Part shown: piece by piece, positions 9,285 to 18,407 of the stretch | Layout: each line of letters begins with the position of its first letter | Numbering within the stretch: position 1 is the stretch's first letter | NCBI GenBank assembly: GCA_025463515.1 | Contig: JAODAQ010000038.1 | Span: forward strand, 16,291-80,290 | Source: Rhodoglobus sp. | GTDB taxonomy: Bacteria; Actinomycetota; Actinomycetes; Actinomycetales; Microbacteriaceae | Length of the DNA stretch: 64,000 bases | Direction of reading: 5' to 3' | Notes under the pieces: generated by a model | What the model saw: only the letters and a program-made list of their open reading frames with translations | Told to the model about the DNA's origin: nothing | The model's database searches: none | Made by a program: the position numbers and the translations under genes

Positions 9285-9359
9285 TTGAAACGATCCAGGG
9301 ACCAGTTATTACGTGGCGCCGGGGTATCCGCGTAATAAGTGGCCCTTGGAACGATTCAG
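9285..9359. repeat. Imperfect long inverted repeat between convergent genes
   Basis: The left arm (about 9285-9316, including ccagttattacgtgg) pairs imperfectly with the right arm (about 9329-9359, including ccgcgtaataagtgg) over some 30 bp, around a short loop. It is AT-richer than its surroundings and lies between the 3' ends of rsfS and the monooxygenase-like gene. No T-run is seen. It resembles in design the other long inverted repeats of this window. Confidence 0.7.
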
Positions 9360-9430
9360 GGGTGCCGGCGGAGGCAGGCTTCCGGGGGCGCGCCGGGGCA
9401 TTGAGGCTGCGGCGCGAGACGCGGGAACTC

Positions 9431-9988
9431 CTAGCGCCCTCTCATGAGCCACGGCCGCAGCGCCCTGGTGATGAACGGCAGCGCCAAGTAGGTCATGATC
9501 GGCGACACGATCGCGACGAGCAGCAGCACACGCAGCGGCAGCAGCCAGTCGTGCGTGAACGGCGCGATAGCCCAGTTGGTGGCGAGGCTGAGCGGGTAGA
9601 ACACCAGGAAGATCGCGATCATCTGCTTCCAGCGAGGCGGTCCGGATATCGCGGGCGCGATGACCTCGACGGCAGCGGGTGCATCGAACCACCCTTCGAT
9701 GCCCGTGCGCCGCTCCTCGGGGGAGTGCTCGACCATACCGAGGGCGGAGGCGACCCACCAGGCGCGCTCGGGGGAGTTCTGCCAGTGCTCGAGAGAGGCG
9801 GCATCCGCGAACCTGAACAGCATGTGCCACTCGGGGCTCTCGGGGTCTGGGCGGACCCAGCCGGAGCCCAGGTAGCCGGGCGAGGCGCTCAGGAGGTCCT
9901 GCCCGGCGCGGGCCCACGCGGCCACCTCTTTGGCGCGCTCGGGATCGACGATGCGGGTGATCGACACGGTGATGGGTTGTTCGGCCAT
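9431..9988 (-). CDS. Antibiotic-biosynthesis-monooxygenase (ABM) domain fused to a two-helix membrane module
   Basis: The 185-residue protein has an N-terminal ABM-like ferredoxin fold (about 1-95: ITVSITRIVDPERAKEVAAWA, SPEWHMLFRFADAASLEHWQNS) followed by two transmembrane helices (about 118-138 and 145-168) around PFTHDWLLPLRVLLL. The start at 9988 gives the typical domain N-terminus; the upstream ATG at 10072 would run into the tRNA gene. ABM proteins are small oxygenases or heme/quinone-related enzymes, and the substrate here cannot be told. The membrane half closely resembles the stand-alone protein at 33415-33693. Confidence 0.75.
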   Translation of the reverse strand: MAEQPITVSITRIVDPERAKEVAAWARAGQDLLSASPGYLGSGWVRPDPESPEWHMLFRFADAASLEHWQNSPERAWWVASALGMVEHSPEERRTGIEGWFDAPAAVEVIAPAISGPPRWKQMIAIFLVFYPLSLATNWAIAPFTHDWLLPLRVLLLVAIVSPIMTYLALPFITRALRPWLMRGR

Positions 9989-10064
9989 GATCCATTCTCG
10001 ACCGGTTAGGCGCAGGCGCGATCTGTAGTAATCTTGTGGAGTTGCTTTCCGCGAGGGAAGTGAT

Positions 10065-10138
10065 GGGTCCATGGCGCAGCCCGGTAGCGCACCTGCATGG
10101 CATGCAGGGGGTCAGGGGTTCGAATCCCCTTGGATCCA
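10065..10138 (+). tRNA. tRNA-Ala (anticodon GGC)
   Basis: A full cloverleaf can be drawn. The acceptor stem is gggtcca/tggatcc (one G-T pair). The D arm is gcgc...gcgc, the anticodon stem cctgc/gcagg encloses a 7-base loop with GGC at its centre, and the T arm is aggggttcgaatcccct. GGC reads the alanine codons GCC and GCU. The discriminator base is A and the 3' CCA is not encoded. A strong terminator follows. Confidence 0.95.
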
Positions 10139-10146
10139 CAGAAGAG

Positions 10147-10179
10147 AAGAAGCGCCGCCCACTCGGGCGGCGCTTCTTT
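10147..10179 (+). terminator. Intrinsic terminator of tRNA-Ala
   Basis: A 14-base arm (aagaagcgccgccc) pairs with gggcggcgcttctt around actc and ends in TTT. It lies 8 bases after the tRNA and, being symmetrical, may also serve the convergent glycosidase gene. Confidence 0.9.
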
Positions 10180-10199
10180 CGTTCTCTCGCGTCGGACCG

Positions 10200-12053
10200 C
10201 TACGACCGCCCGAACACCGGCTCCGCCGGCGCGGGGACGAACGGGCTGCCCTCCACGATGGCGCGGATCCGCTCGGCGGGGAACTTCGGCACCCGGTTCG
10301 CGTCGGTCAGGCCGTTCGTCTCCTGGGCGGTGTCGGTCAGCTGGGTGTAGCACCAGCCGGCGAGCCCCTCGCACTCGCGAACGGCGGCGAAGAGCCCGGT
10401 GAGGTGCTCCTCGAAGTGGTCGTGGGACTCGACGAGCCGGTAGCCCCACGCCTCGCTGCCGGGCGGCTCGATGCTGACGCCGCCGAACTCGCTCAGGATG
10501 ACGGGCTTGGACGCCGTGTGCGCGCTCTCCTCCGGCGTGCCGACGAGCATCTTGCGGCCGCTCGGTGCCATGAGGTCGATGCTGCGCCGGAGTGCCTCGG
10601 GGGTGCCGTAGGACGCGAGGAGACGCGCGGCGTCGTTCTCGTAGTCGTGGATGGTCAGAAGGTCGGAGCCGGTGTGCTCCCACCCGTCGTTGGAGATGAC
10701 GAGACGGGTGTCGTCGAGGCTCTTGGTGAGGTGGTACAGGGCTCGCACGAGGTCGCGCTGCCGGGCATCCGTCGCCAGCTGTTGCACGCCCCAGCTCTCG
10801 TTGAAGGGCACCCACGCGACGATGCTGGGGTGCGAACTGTCGCGGCGCACGGCCTCGGTCCACTCGGCCACGATGCGGCCGGATGCCCTCCCCGAGAACT
10901 CGTAGGTGCTCGGCATCTCCACCCAGACCAGCAGGCCGAGGCGGTCGGCCCAGTACAGGAAGCGGGGGTCCTCGATCTTCTGGTGCACCCGCACGGTGGT
11001 GAACCCGAGGCTCTTGATCAGCTCGACCTCGGTGCGCAGCGCCTCCGCAGACGGGGCGGCAAGGTGCGACTGCGCCCAGTAGCCCTGTGAGAGCACCCCG
11101 CGCACCTCGTAGGGCCGCTCGTTGAGGAGGAACCGCCCGCCGCCCTCGCCAACCTCACGGAACCCGAGGTAGGAGAGCACGACGTCCGAATCCTGCCCGA
11201 GAGCCACGAGCTCGATCTGCGCATCGATGAGGGTCGGGCTCTCGGGCGACCACAGGTAGTCGCCGAGTGCCTGCCCGTTGCGCAGACTGGGGACGGACAG
11301 GATTATCGTGGAGTCCGCGACGGTGAGGGCGACCGACTGGTCTGCCAGAACCTCGGGGCCCTTGCGGAGGACGACCCGCACCCGCGTACCGGGACGGGGG
11401 GCCTCGGCCAGCTCCACCGTGAGGGTTGCCGTGGCGTCCGCGATGCTCGATCGCCAGGCGGCCCGCCGCACGTGCTGCTGGGGCACCGACTCGAGCCAGA
11501 CGGGCTGCCAGATGCCGCTGGTCCGGTCGTACCAGACGACGTGCCGCTCCTCTGCCCAGTCCTGCTTGCCGCGCGGCTGTGCGAGGTCCTGCGGGTCGTC
11601 CTCGGCGCGCACCACGATAGTGAATCCCGCGGCTGCATCGGGGATCTCGGCCGTGAACGGGGTGTGGCCGCCCTCATGGCGTGCCACGAGGTGCCCGTTC
11701 GCCCAGACATCCGCGCGGTAGTCGACCGCGCCGAAGTGCAGCAGGAGACGCCGCCCGGGCTCGTGGCCGGTGGCCGCGACCTCGGCGGCGGTCACGGTGC
11801 GGCGGTACCAGAGGACGCGGTGGAATCCCGTGTCGCCGATGCCCGAGGCGGGCGACTCCGGCGGGAAGGGCACGGTGATGGTGCGCCCGAGGGGCTCGAG
11901 CGAGGTGGCCCAGCCCCGGGCGAGGCCCTCGTCGGCGTCGTCGAACTCGAACTGCCACGCGCCGTCGATTCCCACCCAGCCGGCCCGTACCAGTTGCGGG
12001 CGCGGGTACGACCCGTCCGGCTCGGTCGACGGTGTGGCAGGTGTTTCACGCAT
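10200..12053 (-). CDS. Glycoside hydrolase family 2 enzyme (beta-galactosidase/beta-glucuronidase-like)
   Basis: A 617-residue GH2 enzyme: N-terminal sugar-binding jelly roll (about 22-190, with W-x-Y-R-R near 82 and HFGAVDYRADVWANGH at 106-121), an Ig-like middle domain and a TIM barrel from about 310. The acid/base pair N418-E419 lies in VPFNESWG and the nucleophile E522 in VILSEFGG, so the active site is complete. No signal peptide is present, so it acts on imported oligosaccharides. A copy of the LacI operator lies 20-35 bases upstream (12073-12088), placing it in the same regulon as the ABC transporter. The exact sugar cannot be read from sequence. Confidence 0.88.
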   Translation of the reverse strand: MRETPATPSTEPDGSYPRPQLVRAGWVGIDGAWQFEFDDADEGLARGWATSLEPLGRTITVPFPPESPASGIGDTGFHRVLWYRRTVTAAEVAATGHEPGRRLLLHFGAVDYRADVWANGHLVARHEGGHTPFTAEIPDAAAGFTIVVRAEDDPQDLAQPRGKQDWAEERHVVWYDRTSGIWQPVWLESVPQQHVRRAAWRSSIADATATLTVELAEAPRPGTRVRVVLRKGPEVLADQSVALTVADSTIILSVPSLRNGQALGDYLWSPESPTLIDAQIELVALGQDSDVVLSYLGFREVGEGGGRFLLNERPYEVRGVLSQGYWAQSHLAAPSAEALRTEVELIKSLGFTTVRVHQKIEDPRFLYWADRLGLLVWVEMPSTYEFSGRASGRIVAEWTEAVRRDSSHPSIVAWVPFNESWGVQQLATDARQRDLVRALYHLTKSLDDTRLVISNDGWEHTGSDLLTIHDYENDAARLLASYGTPEALRRSIDLMAPSGRKMLVGTPEESAHTASKPVILSEFGGVSIEPPGSEAWGYRLVESHDHFEEHLTGLFAAVRECEGLAGWCYTQLTDTAQETNGLTDANRVPKFPAERIRAIVEGSPFVPAPAEPVFGRS

Positions 12054-12072
12054 GGGAGAACCATATGGGAAG

Positions 12073-12088
12073 CATCCAGCGCTGTAAA
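12073..12088 (-). promoter_or_regulatory. LacI-type operator in front of the GH2 gene
   Basis: Read on the minus strand this is tttacagcgctggatg. It shares the 11-base core TTTACAGCGCT with the site at 13160-13175 upstream of the transporter operon. It lies between the regulator gene and the glycosidase gene, so the glycosidase has its own regulated promoter. Confidence 0.75.
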
Positions 12089-12091
12089 GCG

Positions 12092-13111
12092 TCAGGTCGT
12101 GGCGCGCTCCGCGATCGAGTGCGGCACGATCTCGTGGCGTCCGATGCCGTCGTAGCCCTGCATCCGGTCCTCGAGGAGAGCGAAGGCCGTGGCCGCGAGC
12201 GCGCGCTTGTCCGGCGAGATCGAGGAGAGGGCCGGAGTGCTGTAGCGGGCGACCGCCGTGTCATCCCAGCCCAGCACCGAGACGTCTGCCGGCACTCGCA
12301 GCCCCGCCTGCCCGAGCGCCCTCAGCGCCGCCATCGCGAACAGGTCGTCGCGGCAGAGCACCGCGTCGAAGGCGACTCCGGATTCCACGGCGGAGGCGAG
12401 CGCCCGCACGCCGTCCTCGATCGAGAAGCCGTCACTCTGCAGCACAAGTCGAGGGTCGAGCTCGAGGCCGGCGGCGAGGAGCGCCTCCTGGTAGCCCAGC
12501 AGTCGGAGGTGGGTGGACTCGGTGATGTCTCCGCGCACCGTGGCGAGGAAGGCGATCCGGGTGCGGCCGGCGCGCAGCAGCATTTCCACACCGTCGCGGG
12601 CCGCCCGGGTGTTGTCGATCATCACATGGTCGGTATTCAGAGGCCTGGCGGCCTCGCCGAGCAGCACGAGCGGCGTTCCGGGGCGCAGCCGGGCGATCTC
12701 CAGCGTGTCGATCCGGGCAGGGTGGAAGATCACGCCGTCGACGAGCCCTTCCTCGCGGTCGCGGATCACCGCGCGCTCCGCCTCGACGTCATTGAGGGTC
12801 TGCTCGACGAGGATGCGGTAGCCGTGGCGACCGGCCTCCTCGCCGATGTAGCGCGCCATCTCCGCGAAGTAGAACTGGTCGATCTCGGGGATCGCGAGCG
12901 CGATCATGCCGGTCTTGCCGGTCGCGAGCCGGCGCGCCGTGAGATTGGGGCGGTAGCCGAGCTCGTCGATCGCCGACTGCACCTTGGTGCGCATTGCTGC
13001 CGAGACGTGCTCGTAGTCGTGAACCACGTTCGAGACCGTCTTCATCGATACGCCGGCCAGGTCCGCCACGTCCTTGAGGCGAACGCGTCCGGCGGATCTG
13101 TCCGTTGTCAT
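12092..13111 (-). CDS. LacI family transcriptional regulator of the GH2/GH43 sugar locus
   Basis: This protein of about 339 residues has an N-terminal helix-turn-helix with hinge (VRLKDVADLAGVSMKTVSNVVHDYEHVSAAMRTKVQSAI, broken here at family positions) and a periplasmic-binding-protein-like effector domain (PEIDQFYFAEMARYIGEEA to DVSVLGWDDTAVARY). I chose ATG 13111; GTG 13117, two codons upstream, is also possible. The operator TTTACAGCGCT occurs upstream of the divergent transporter operon and of the downstream GH2 gene, which makes this a local repressor probably released by a sugar from the GH2/GH43 substrate. Confidence 0.9.
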   Translation of the reverse strand: MTTDRSAGRVRLKDVADLAGVSMKTVSNVVHDYEHVSAAMRTKVQSAIDELGYRPNLTARRLATGKTGMIALAIPEIDQFYFAEMARYIGEEAGRHGYRILVEQTLNDVEAERAVIRDREEGLVDGVIFHPARIDTLEIARLRPGTPLVLLGEAARPLNTDHVMIDNTRAARDGVEMLLRAGRTRIAFLATVRGDITESTHLRLLGYQEALLAAGLELDPRLVLQSDGFSIEDGVRALASAVESGVAFDAVLCRDDLFAMAALRALGQAGLRVPADVSVLGWDDTAVARYSTPALSSISPDKRALAATAFALLEDRMQGYDGIGRHEIVPHSIAERATT

Positions 13112-13153
13112 GGGCACATCCTAAGCGTCGGAGAACGCGCATCCCGGCATTCG

Positions 13154-13182
13154 TTGACATTTACAGCGCTATAGATTAGCGT
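13154..13182 (+). promoter_or_regulatory. Promoter and overlapping LacI operator of the sugar ABC operon
   Basis: TTGACA (13154-13159) and TAGCGT (13177-13182) are separated by 17 bases. The near-palindrome tttacagcgctataga fills 13160-13175, exactly the spacer. A repressor bound there would cover the promoter. The regulator gene starts 42 bases away in the other direction, so autoregulation is likely. Confidence 0.78.
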
Positions 13183-13282
13183 CCCACTCAACCGAGCTAC
13201 CCCCGCCGGTCGACGACGACCGCACCCCCCGAGCGAAGAAGCAGCCGGGATCCGGGGATGCTCCTGGCACCAGGAGAGAGAC

Positions 13283-14593
13283 ATGAAGAAACGCAGCGCC
13301 GCGGTAGCCGTCTTCGCGGCCGCCGCACTCGTGCTGAGCGGATGCAGTGCCGCCCAGACGGAGTCCGGTGAGCACACGATCACGTTCATGGGGTGGGGGT
13401 CAGACACCGAGATCGCCGTCTTCAACGACATGATCGCCCAGTACGAGGACGCGTATCCGGACGTCAAGGTCGACTACATCACGGTTCCGGCCGCGGACTT
13501 CCAGACGAAGTTGCAGACCATGATCGCGAGCAACAAGACGCCGGACGTGTTCTACCTCGCACCCGAGAACGTCATGCCCTTCGCGAGCAGCGGCATCGTC
13601 GCCGATCTGAGCGACTACGTCGACAACAACGAGCTATTCGACCCGGCCAACGTGTGGCAGAAGGCCATCGACATGTACCGGTACGACGGCACGACTCCGG
13701 GCAAGGGGGCGGTCTACGGCCTGCCCAAGGACATCGGCCCGTTCGCCCTCGCGTACAACAAGGACCTCTTCGACGCGGCCGGCGTGACGGCTCCCGATCC
13801 GGAGAGCCCCTGGACCTGGGACGAGTTCGTGGCCGCGGCCAAGAAGCTCACCAGCGGGACCGGAGACGACAAGGTCTACGGCTCGGCGCCGTACTCGCTC
13901 GAGTCGGCGGTCTGGTCGAACGGCGGAGACTGGCTCAACGCCGACCACACCGAGGTCACCGTCACCGACCCCAAGTTCACCGAGGCGCTCCAGTGGGTCG
14001 CCGACCTGAGCCTCAAGGAGGGCGTCGTGCCCACGAGCGAGGAGGAGAGTTCGCTGCCGAGCTTCCAGCGCTTCATGGACGGCAAGGTCGCCATGATGGG
14101 CGTCGGGCCGTGGAACCAGGGCGGCTTCTGGGCCGACGCGACGTTCAACTGGGACCTCATGCCGTGGCCGGTCAGCCCCGCCACCGGTGAGCGTGCCGTC
14201 TGGTACGGCGGCATCGGCTTCGGTGTCGCGAACTCGAGCAAGGACAAGGAGGACGCGTCCAACCTTGCGGCCTTCCTCGCCTTCAACGAGGACGCCCAGC
14301 GCACCAACATGGAGCAGGGCCAGGCGGTGCCGAACCTGATCGACATGGCGAAGAGCGAGTACCTGACGTCGGACAAGGCGCCGGCGAACAAGGAGGAGTT
14401 CATCCGCATCATCGAGGACTACGGCCGCCGCGCGACCCAGACCTACACGTACAACAGCGAATGGTTCGGGCTCTTCAACTCCAACCTCGCCAGCGTGTGG
14501 ACGGGCGAGCAGACCGCGGAGGAGTATGCGGCCTCGGTAACGGACGAGATGCAGCAGATGCTCGACGACGGCATCGCCGAGCAGACAAAGTAG
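13283..14593 (+). CDS. Sugar ABC transporter substrate-binding lipoprotein
   Basis: A 436-residue family-1 solute-binding protein. It has a lipoprotein signal (KKRS, hydrophobic core, lipobox LSGC with Cys21) and the usual two-lobed MalE-like body (EHTITFMGWGSDTEIAVFNDMI, TPDVFYLAPENVMPFA, YGLPKDIGPFALAYNKDLF). It would be attached to the outer leaflet and bind an oligosaccharide. GGAGAGAGAC precedes the start. It heads the operon of two permeases and a GH43-like enzyme; a GC-rich hairpin after it probably makes its message more abundant than the permease part. Confidence 0.93.
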   Translation: MKKRSAAVAVFAAAALVLSGCSAAQTESGEHTITFMGWGSDTEIAVFNDMIAQYEDAYPDVKVDYITVPAADFQTKLQTMIASNKTPDVFYLAPENVMPFASSGIVADLSDYVDNNELFDPANVWQKAIDMYRYDGTTPGKGAVYGLPKDIGPFALAYNKDLFDAAGVTAPDPESPWTWDEFVAAAKKLTSGTGDDKVYGSAPYSLESAVWSNGGDWLNADHTEVTVTDPKFTEALQWVADLSLKEGVVPTSEEESSLPSFQRFMDGKVAMMGVGPWNQGGFWADATFNWDLMPWPVSPATGERAVWYGGIGFGVANSSKDKEDASNLAAFLAFNEDAQRTNMEQGQAVPNLIDMAKSEYLTSDKAPANKEEFIRIIEDYGRRATQTYTYNSEWFGLFNSNLASVWTGEQTAEEYAASVTDEMQQMLDDGIAEQTK

Positions 14594-14610
14594 ACCGAGA
14601 TCAATAGGTC

Positions 14611-14641
14611 GGGGCGCGTGGCTGCACAAGTCACGCGCCCC
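14611..14641 (+). other. GC-rich hairpin between binding-protein and permease genes
   Basis: The arm ggggcgcgtg (14611-14620) pairs perfectly with 14632-14641 around an 11-base loop; only a weak T content follows. Position and shape suggest a partial terminator or mRNA-stabilising stem that raises binding protein over permease. A similar hairpin lies at the same place in the second sugar operon (60400-60433). Confidence 0.75.
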
Positions 14642-14664
14642 GTTCTTCAGGAGGGTGCTCGCCA

Positions 14665-15573
14665 ATGACGACGATGACGACCAGGCGCACGCAGAACATG
14701 CGGCGGCGCGAACGGTTCTGGGGGCTGCTGTTCGTCACCCCGATCGGGCTGCAGGTGGTCCTGTTCTGCATCGTGCCGATCGGTATCGCGGTCGTCGCGG
14801 GCTTCACCAACTGGAACGTGATCAAGGGCACCTACGACTTCATCGGCCTCGACAACTTCTTCGAGTTCCTCACCGACAAGTACTTCTGGATCGCCGCGGG
14901 CAACACCGTGTTCATGCTGATCCCGATCCCGTTCTACCTGTTCTTCGGCATCTTGTTCGCCATCGGCAGCCACCGCGGCACGCCAGGAAACCGGGTGTTC
15001 CGCATCCTGTTCTTCCTCCCGTACATCTCATCGGTGGTCGCGCTGGTCGTGATGTGGAAGTGGCTGTTCAACTACCAGTACGGGCTGGTCAACCAGTTGC
15101 TCGCGGGCGTGGGCATCCAAGGCCCGGACTGGCTGGGGGATCCGGACTGGATCAAGACCACGATCGTGGTCATGATCGTCTGGAAGATGATCGGCATCAC
15201 CTCGATCTACGTGCTGGCCGCACTGAAGAACATCCCGGAGGTGTACTACGAGGCGGCGCGGCTCGACGGGGCATCGCCGATCCGGATGTTCTTCCAGATC
15301 ACCCTCCCGATGCTGTCGCCGGCGATCTTCTTCCTCACGATCGTGGGGATCATCGGCTCGCTGCAGACCTTCGTCGAGGTGCAGCTGTTCACCTCCGACG
15401 GTGGCCGCAACTACAGCGCGGCGACCGTCACCTACTACATCTGGCAGAAGGCCTTCGTCTCGAACGAGCTCGGGCTCGCCTTCGCTACCGCGATCTTCTT
15501 CGCCCTGGTCATCCTCGGGATCACGCTCATCCAGTTCCGCCTCTCGCGGCGCTGGGTCTACGGGGGGGAGTGA
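14665..15573 (+). CDS. Sugar ABC transporter permease (MalF-type)
   Basis: A 302-residue permease with six hydrophobic helices. The cytoplasmic EAA loop YYEAARLDGASPIRMFFQITLPML, which docks onto the ATPase, is shortened here to its key pattern EAA-x3-G-A. AGGAGGGTG precedes the start. The next permease starts 3 bases after the stop, so they are translated together. No ATPase gene accompanies the pair. Confidence 0.92.
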   Translation: MTTMTTRRTQNMRRRERFWGLLFVTPIGLQVVLFCIVPIGIAVVAGFTNWNVIKGTYDFIGLDNFFEFLTDKYFWIAAGNTVFMLIPIPFYLFFGILFAIGSHRGTPGNRVFRILFFLPYISSVVALVVMWKWLFNYQYGLVNQLLAGVGIQGPDWLGDPDWIKTTIVVMIVWKMIGITSIYVLAALKNIPEVYYEAARLDGASPIRMFFQITLPMLSPAIFFLTIVGIIGSLQTFVEVQLFTSDGGRNYSAATVTYYIWQKAFVSNELGLAFATAIFFALVILGITLIQFRLSRRWVYGGE

Positions 15574-15575
15574 CG

Positions 15576-16421
15576 ATGGCGCGCACCAACACCACGGCCC
15601 GCCGCACGGGCACCACGGTCTCCTTCCTGCTGATGCTCGCGGGCGGGGTGACGATGGTCCTGCCCTTCCTGTGGATGCTCTCGACCTCGCTCAAGCAGTC
15701 GAACCTCGTGTTCGGGCCCCCTGAGTGGATACCCGATCCGGTCGACTGGGCGAACTACGCCGAGATCTGGGATGCCGCACCGCTGGCCACCGGCCTGGTG
15801 AACAGCACGATCGTGACGGTCCTGGTTGTCGTCGTGGGCACGTTCTCCTCGACGATGGCCGCGTTCGCCTTCGCGAAGCTCGACTTCCCGCACAAGCGGA
15901 TCATCTTCGTGGCGCTGCTCGCGACGATCATGATCCCGCTCGTGGTGCTGATCCTCCCGCAGTTCCTCGTCTACGCGCAGATCGGCTGGCTCGACACCCT
16001 GCTGCCGCTCATCGTGCCCGGGCTGCTCGGAAACGTGACGATGATCTTCTTCCTTAGGCAGTACATGCTCGGCATCGCCACCGAGCTCATGGAGGCCGCG
16101 AAGATCGACGGCGCCGGGTTCTTCCGCATCTACTGGAGCATCTTCCTGCCGCTGTGCAAGCCGGCGATCGCGGCCAACGTGATCATCGTCTTCATGGCCA
16201 CCTGGAACGACTACCTCGGCCCGCTCATCTTCACGAGCTCGCCGGAGAACTCGACTGTGCAGCTGGTCATCGCCTCGCTCAACTCCTACTACGCCGAGCA
16301 GACCGACTTCCCGCTGATCATGGCCGCGTCGATCGTCGCAGTCCTGCCGGTCGTCGTCCTGTTCACCATCACTCAGAAGTACTTCGTCGAGTCCTTCGCC
16401 TTCACCGGGATCAAGGGATGA
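15576..16421 (+). CDS. Sugar ABC transporter permease (MalG-type)
   Basis: A 281-residue partner permease with six helices and the EAA loop LMEAAKIDGAGFFRIYWSIF. The ATG at 15576 has GGGGGGGAG just upstream (within the end of the previous gene); a GTG at 15570 in the same frame is possible. Its stop overlaps the ATG of the GH43-like gene (ATGA), giving translational coupling. Confidence 0.92.
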   Translation: MARTNTTARRTGTTVSFLLMLAGGVTMVLPFLWMLSTSLKQSNLVFGPPEWIPDPVDWANYAEIWDAAPLATGLVNSTIVTVLVVVVGTFSSTMAAFAFAKLDFPHKRIIFVALLATIMIPLVVLILPQFLVYAQIGWLDTLLPLIVPGLLGNVTMIFFLRQYMLGIATELMEAAKIDGAGFFRIYWSIFLPLCKPAIAANVIIVFMATWNDYLGPLIFTSSPENSTVQLVIASLNSYYAEQTDFPLIMAASIVAVLPVVVLFTITQKYFVESFAFTGIKG

Positions 16422-18406
16422 CCGACTACCACAACCCCGTCCAGCGGGCCGGCGACTTCGCCGACCCCTTCGTCCTGCGCCACGACGGCGTCTACTACCT
16501 GTACTGCACGAATCCGGATGTGCGCTGCTGGAGCTCGCGCGACCTGGTCGAGTGGCAGCTCGAGGGCCCCACGATCGACGACGGCGCGTTCCCCGGCCTC
16601 GTGCCGTTCGCCCCGGAGGTCGTCTACTCCAACGGCGGGTTCTACATGTACACGTCTCCCTCGGGGCACGGCCACTTCGTACTGAGGTCCGAGTCGCCGA
16701 CGGGCCCGTTCCGCGTCGTCTCCGGCAACGTCGGCCACGCCATCGACGGCAACGTGCTCATCGACGACGACGGCCGTTGGTACTTCTACTGGGCCGGTGA
16801 CGAGGGTATCTGGGGCTGCGAGATGCCGTCGCCCACGGAGTTCGGCGAGCCCGTGCTCACGGGCATCCACATGAACGGCTGGACCGAGGGCCCGTTCGTC
16901 AGCAAGCGCGACGGCATCTACTGGATGACCCTGACCGGCAATCACTACCTGAGCCCCGGCTACCGGATCGACGCCGCCTACAGCACGAGCCCGCTGAGCG
17001 GGTTTCAGCCGGACCCGCTCAATCCGATACTGATCGGTGCGGACGGGCCCAACGTCGGGCTGGGCCACAGCAGCAGCGTGACCGGCCCGGACCTCGTCTC
17101 GACCTACCTGATCTACCACAACCTCAATCCGGACGAGACCCGCGACCTGGACATCGACCGCCAGGTGTGGAGCGGCGGCAGGCTGCAGGTCCTCGGTCCG
17201 ACGACGTCGGCTCCGATGCCCAGCGGTCCGGATGCCACGGGCACGGCATTCTGGGCGACCGAGCTGCCCGCCCGCTTCACGGCCGAGCTCAACCTCACCG
17301 CGGGCGACGGCGACTACGGCATCTCGCTCGGGGACGCGCTCGAGCTGCGCGTGGATGCCGCGGCCGGAACGGTGAGCGCGGGCGCGCTCGGGTCGAGCGC
17401 GCTGCCGGCGGACTACGTCCACGGCGCGCTGCACTGCTGGCGCCTCATCCGGGATGGCGACGAGCTGCGGCTCTCTATCGATGGCAGGGCCCAGTTGTCG
17501 GTTCGGGATGCACCAGCCGCGGCATCCCGGATCACGCTGTTCGGCTCCGTGAGCGCCGGCCATGTCGCCCTCACCGGCACCACGGCGGAGCATGCAGACC
17601 GGCAGGCCGCCAAGCCGGTGCCCGGCCGGTTCTGGGCGGGGCTCGGCACGGGAGACTCTGAGCGCGAAGCCGAAGGCGTGCGCTTGGGCCCCGGCACCGA
17701 GATCGCCTACGACCTCCACGTGCAGCAGGCTGGGCCCGCGGTCATCTACCTCGCTGGCGAGTTCGCGCCGGGCGACGCCATCGTGCTCGAGCTCGACGGC
17801 CTGCGGCACGACCTGCGCCCGGATCGGTTGTCGGTGCCCGTGCGGCTGGAGGTCGGGACCTGCCGCCTCACTCTGCTGGGTGCTGCTGGCGAGCCGCTTG
17901 TGCGCCTCATCACGGTCGCGATGCGGCCCGAGCCATCCGCAGCGGCTGCTCACGACGAGACGGCCTCGGGTACCGGGAAGCGCCTCCTCGCCGGGCACTA
18001 CGACGACGCAGTGATCACCGCGCACGTGTCTATCGGGCTCGCGCCGCAGGGGCACGCCGATCTGATCTTCCGCGCGAGCCAGCTCTCCGAGGGCGGGGAG
18101 GGCGACGACACCGTACTCGGGCGGAACTTCCTGCTCGGGTACTCGGTGCAGCTGCACCACGACCGCGTGGTGCTCGCGCGGCACGACTACGACGAGCGGA
18201 TCCTGGCCGAGCACCCGACCCCCGTCGACCCGTCGCGACCGCACGTGATCGTCGTGCGGGCAGTCGGGGGCTCCATCGGCGTCGAGCTCGACGGCACCGC
18301 GCTGTTCCAGGTCGCTGACGACCTGCCGCACCCGATCGGCAGCGTGGGCATCCGCACCGACAACGCCGTCCTGCGAGTCGAGAGGCTGCGGGTCGAACCG
18401 AGGTGA
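16418..18406 (+). CDS. Glycoside hydrolase family 43-like protein with C-terminal beta-sandwich region
   Basis: In this 662-residue protein, residues 1-330 look like a five-bladed GH43/GH117-type propeller: DFADPFVLRHDGVYYLYCTN with the probable general base D16, PEVVYSNGGFYMYTS, IDGNVLIDDDGRWYFYWAG, and EGPFVSKRDGIYWM with the probable acid Glu. The remaining half is all-beta with two LamG/concanavalin-like stretches, probably carbohydrate binding. There is no signal peptide, so it works inside on imported arabino/xylo- or galacto-oligosaccharides. It is coupled to the permease by a 4-base overlap. GH43 (or a near relative) is well supported; the sugar is not. Confidence 0.85.
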   Translation: MTDYHNPVQRAGDFADPFVLRHDGVYYLYCTNPDVRCWSSRDLVEWQLEGPTIDDGAFPGLVPFAPEVVYSNGGFYMYTSPSGHGHFVLRSESPTGPFRVVSGNVGHAIDGNVLIDDDGRWYFYWAGDEGIWGCEMPSPTEFGEPVLTGIHMNGWTEGPFVSKRDGIYWMTLTGNHYLSPGYRIDAAYSTSPLSGFQPDPLNPILIGADGPNVGLGHSSSVTGPDLVSTYLIYHNLNPDETRDLDIDRQVWSGGRLQVLGPTTSAPMPSGPDATGTAFWATELPARFTAELNLTAGDGDYGISLGDALELRVDAAAGTVSAGALGSSALPADYVHGALHCWRLIRDGDELRLSIDGRAQLSVRDAPAAASRITLFGSVSAGHVALTGTTAEHADRQAAKPVPGRFWAGLGTGDSEREAEGVRLGPGTEIAYDLHVQQAGPAVIYLAGEFAPGDAIVLELDGLRHDLRPDRLSVPVRLEVGTCRLTLLGAAGEPLVRLITVAMRPEPSAAAAHDETASGTGKRLLAGHYDDAVITAHVSIGLAPQGHADLIFRASQLSEGGEGDDTVLGRNFLLGYSVQLHHDRVVLARHDYDERILAEHPTPVDPSRPHVIVVRAVGGSIGVELDGTALFQVADDLPHPIGSVGIRTDNAVLRVERLRVEPR

Positions 18407-18407
18407 A

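Noticed and set aside
16373..18331. 652-codon minus-strand frame opposite the GH43-like gene
   Set aside because: Antisense shadow; the plus-strand frame has propeller motifs and is coupled to the permease.
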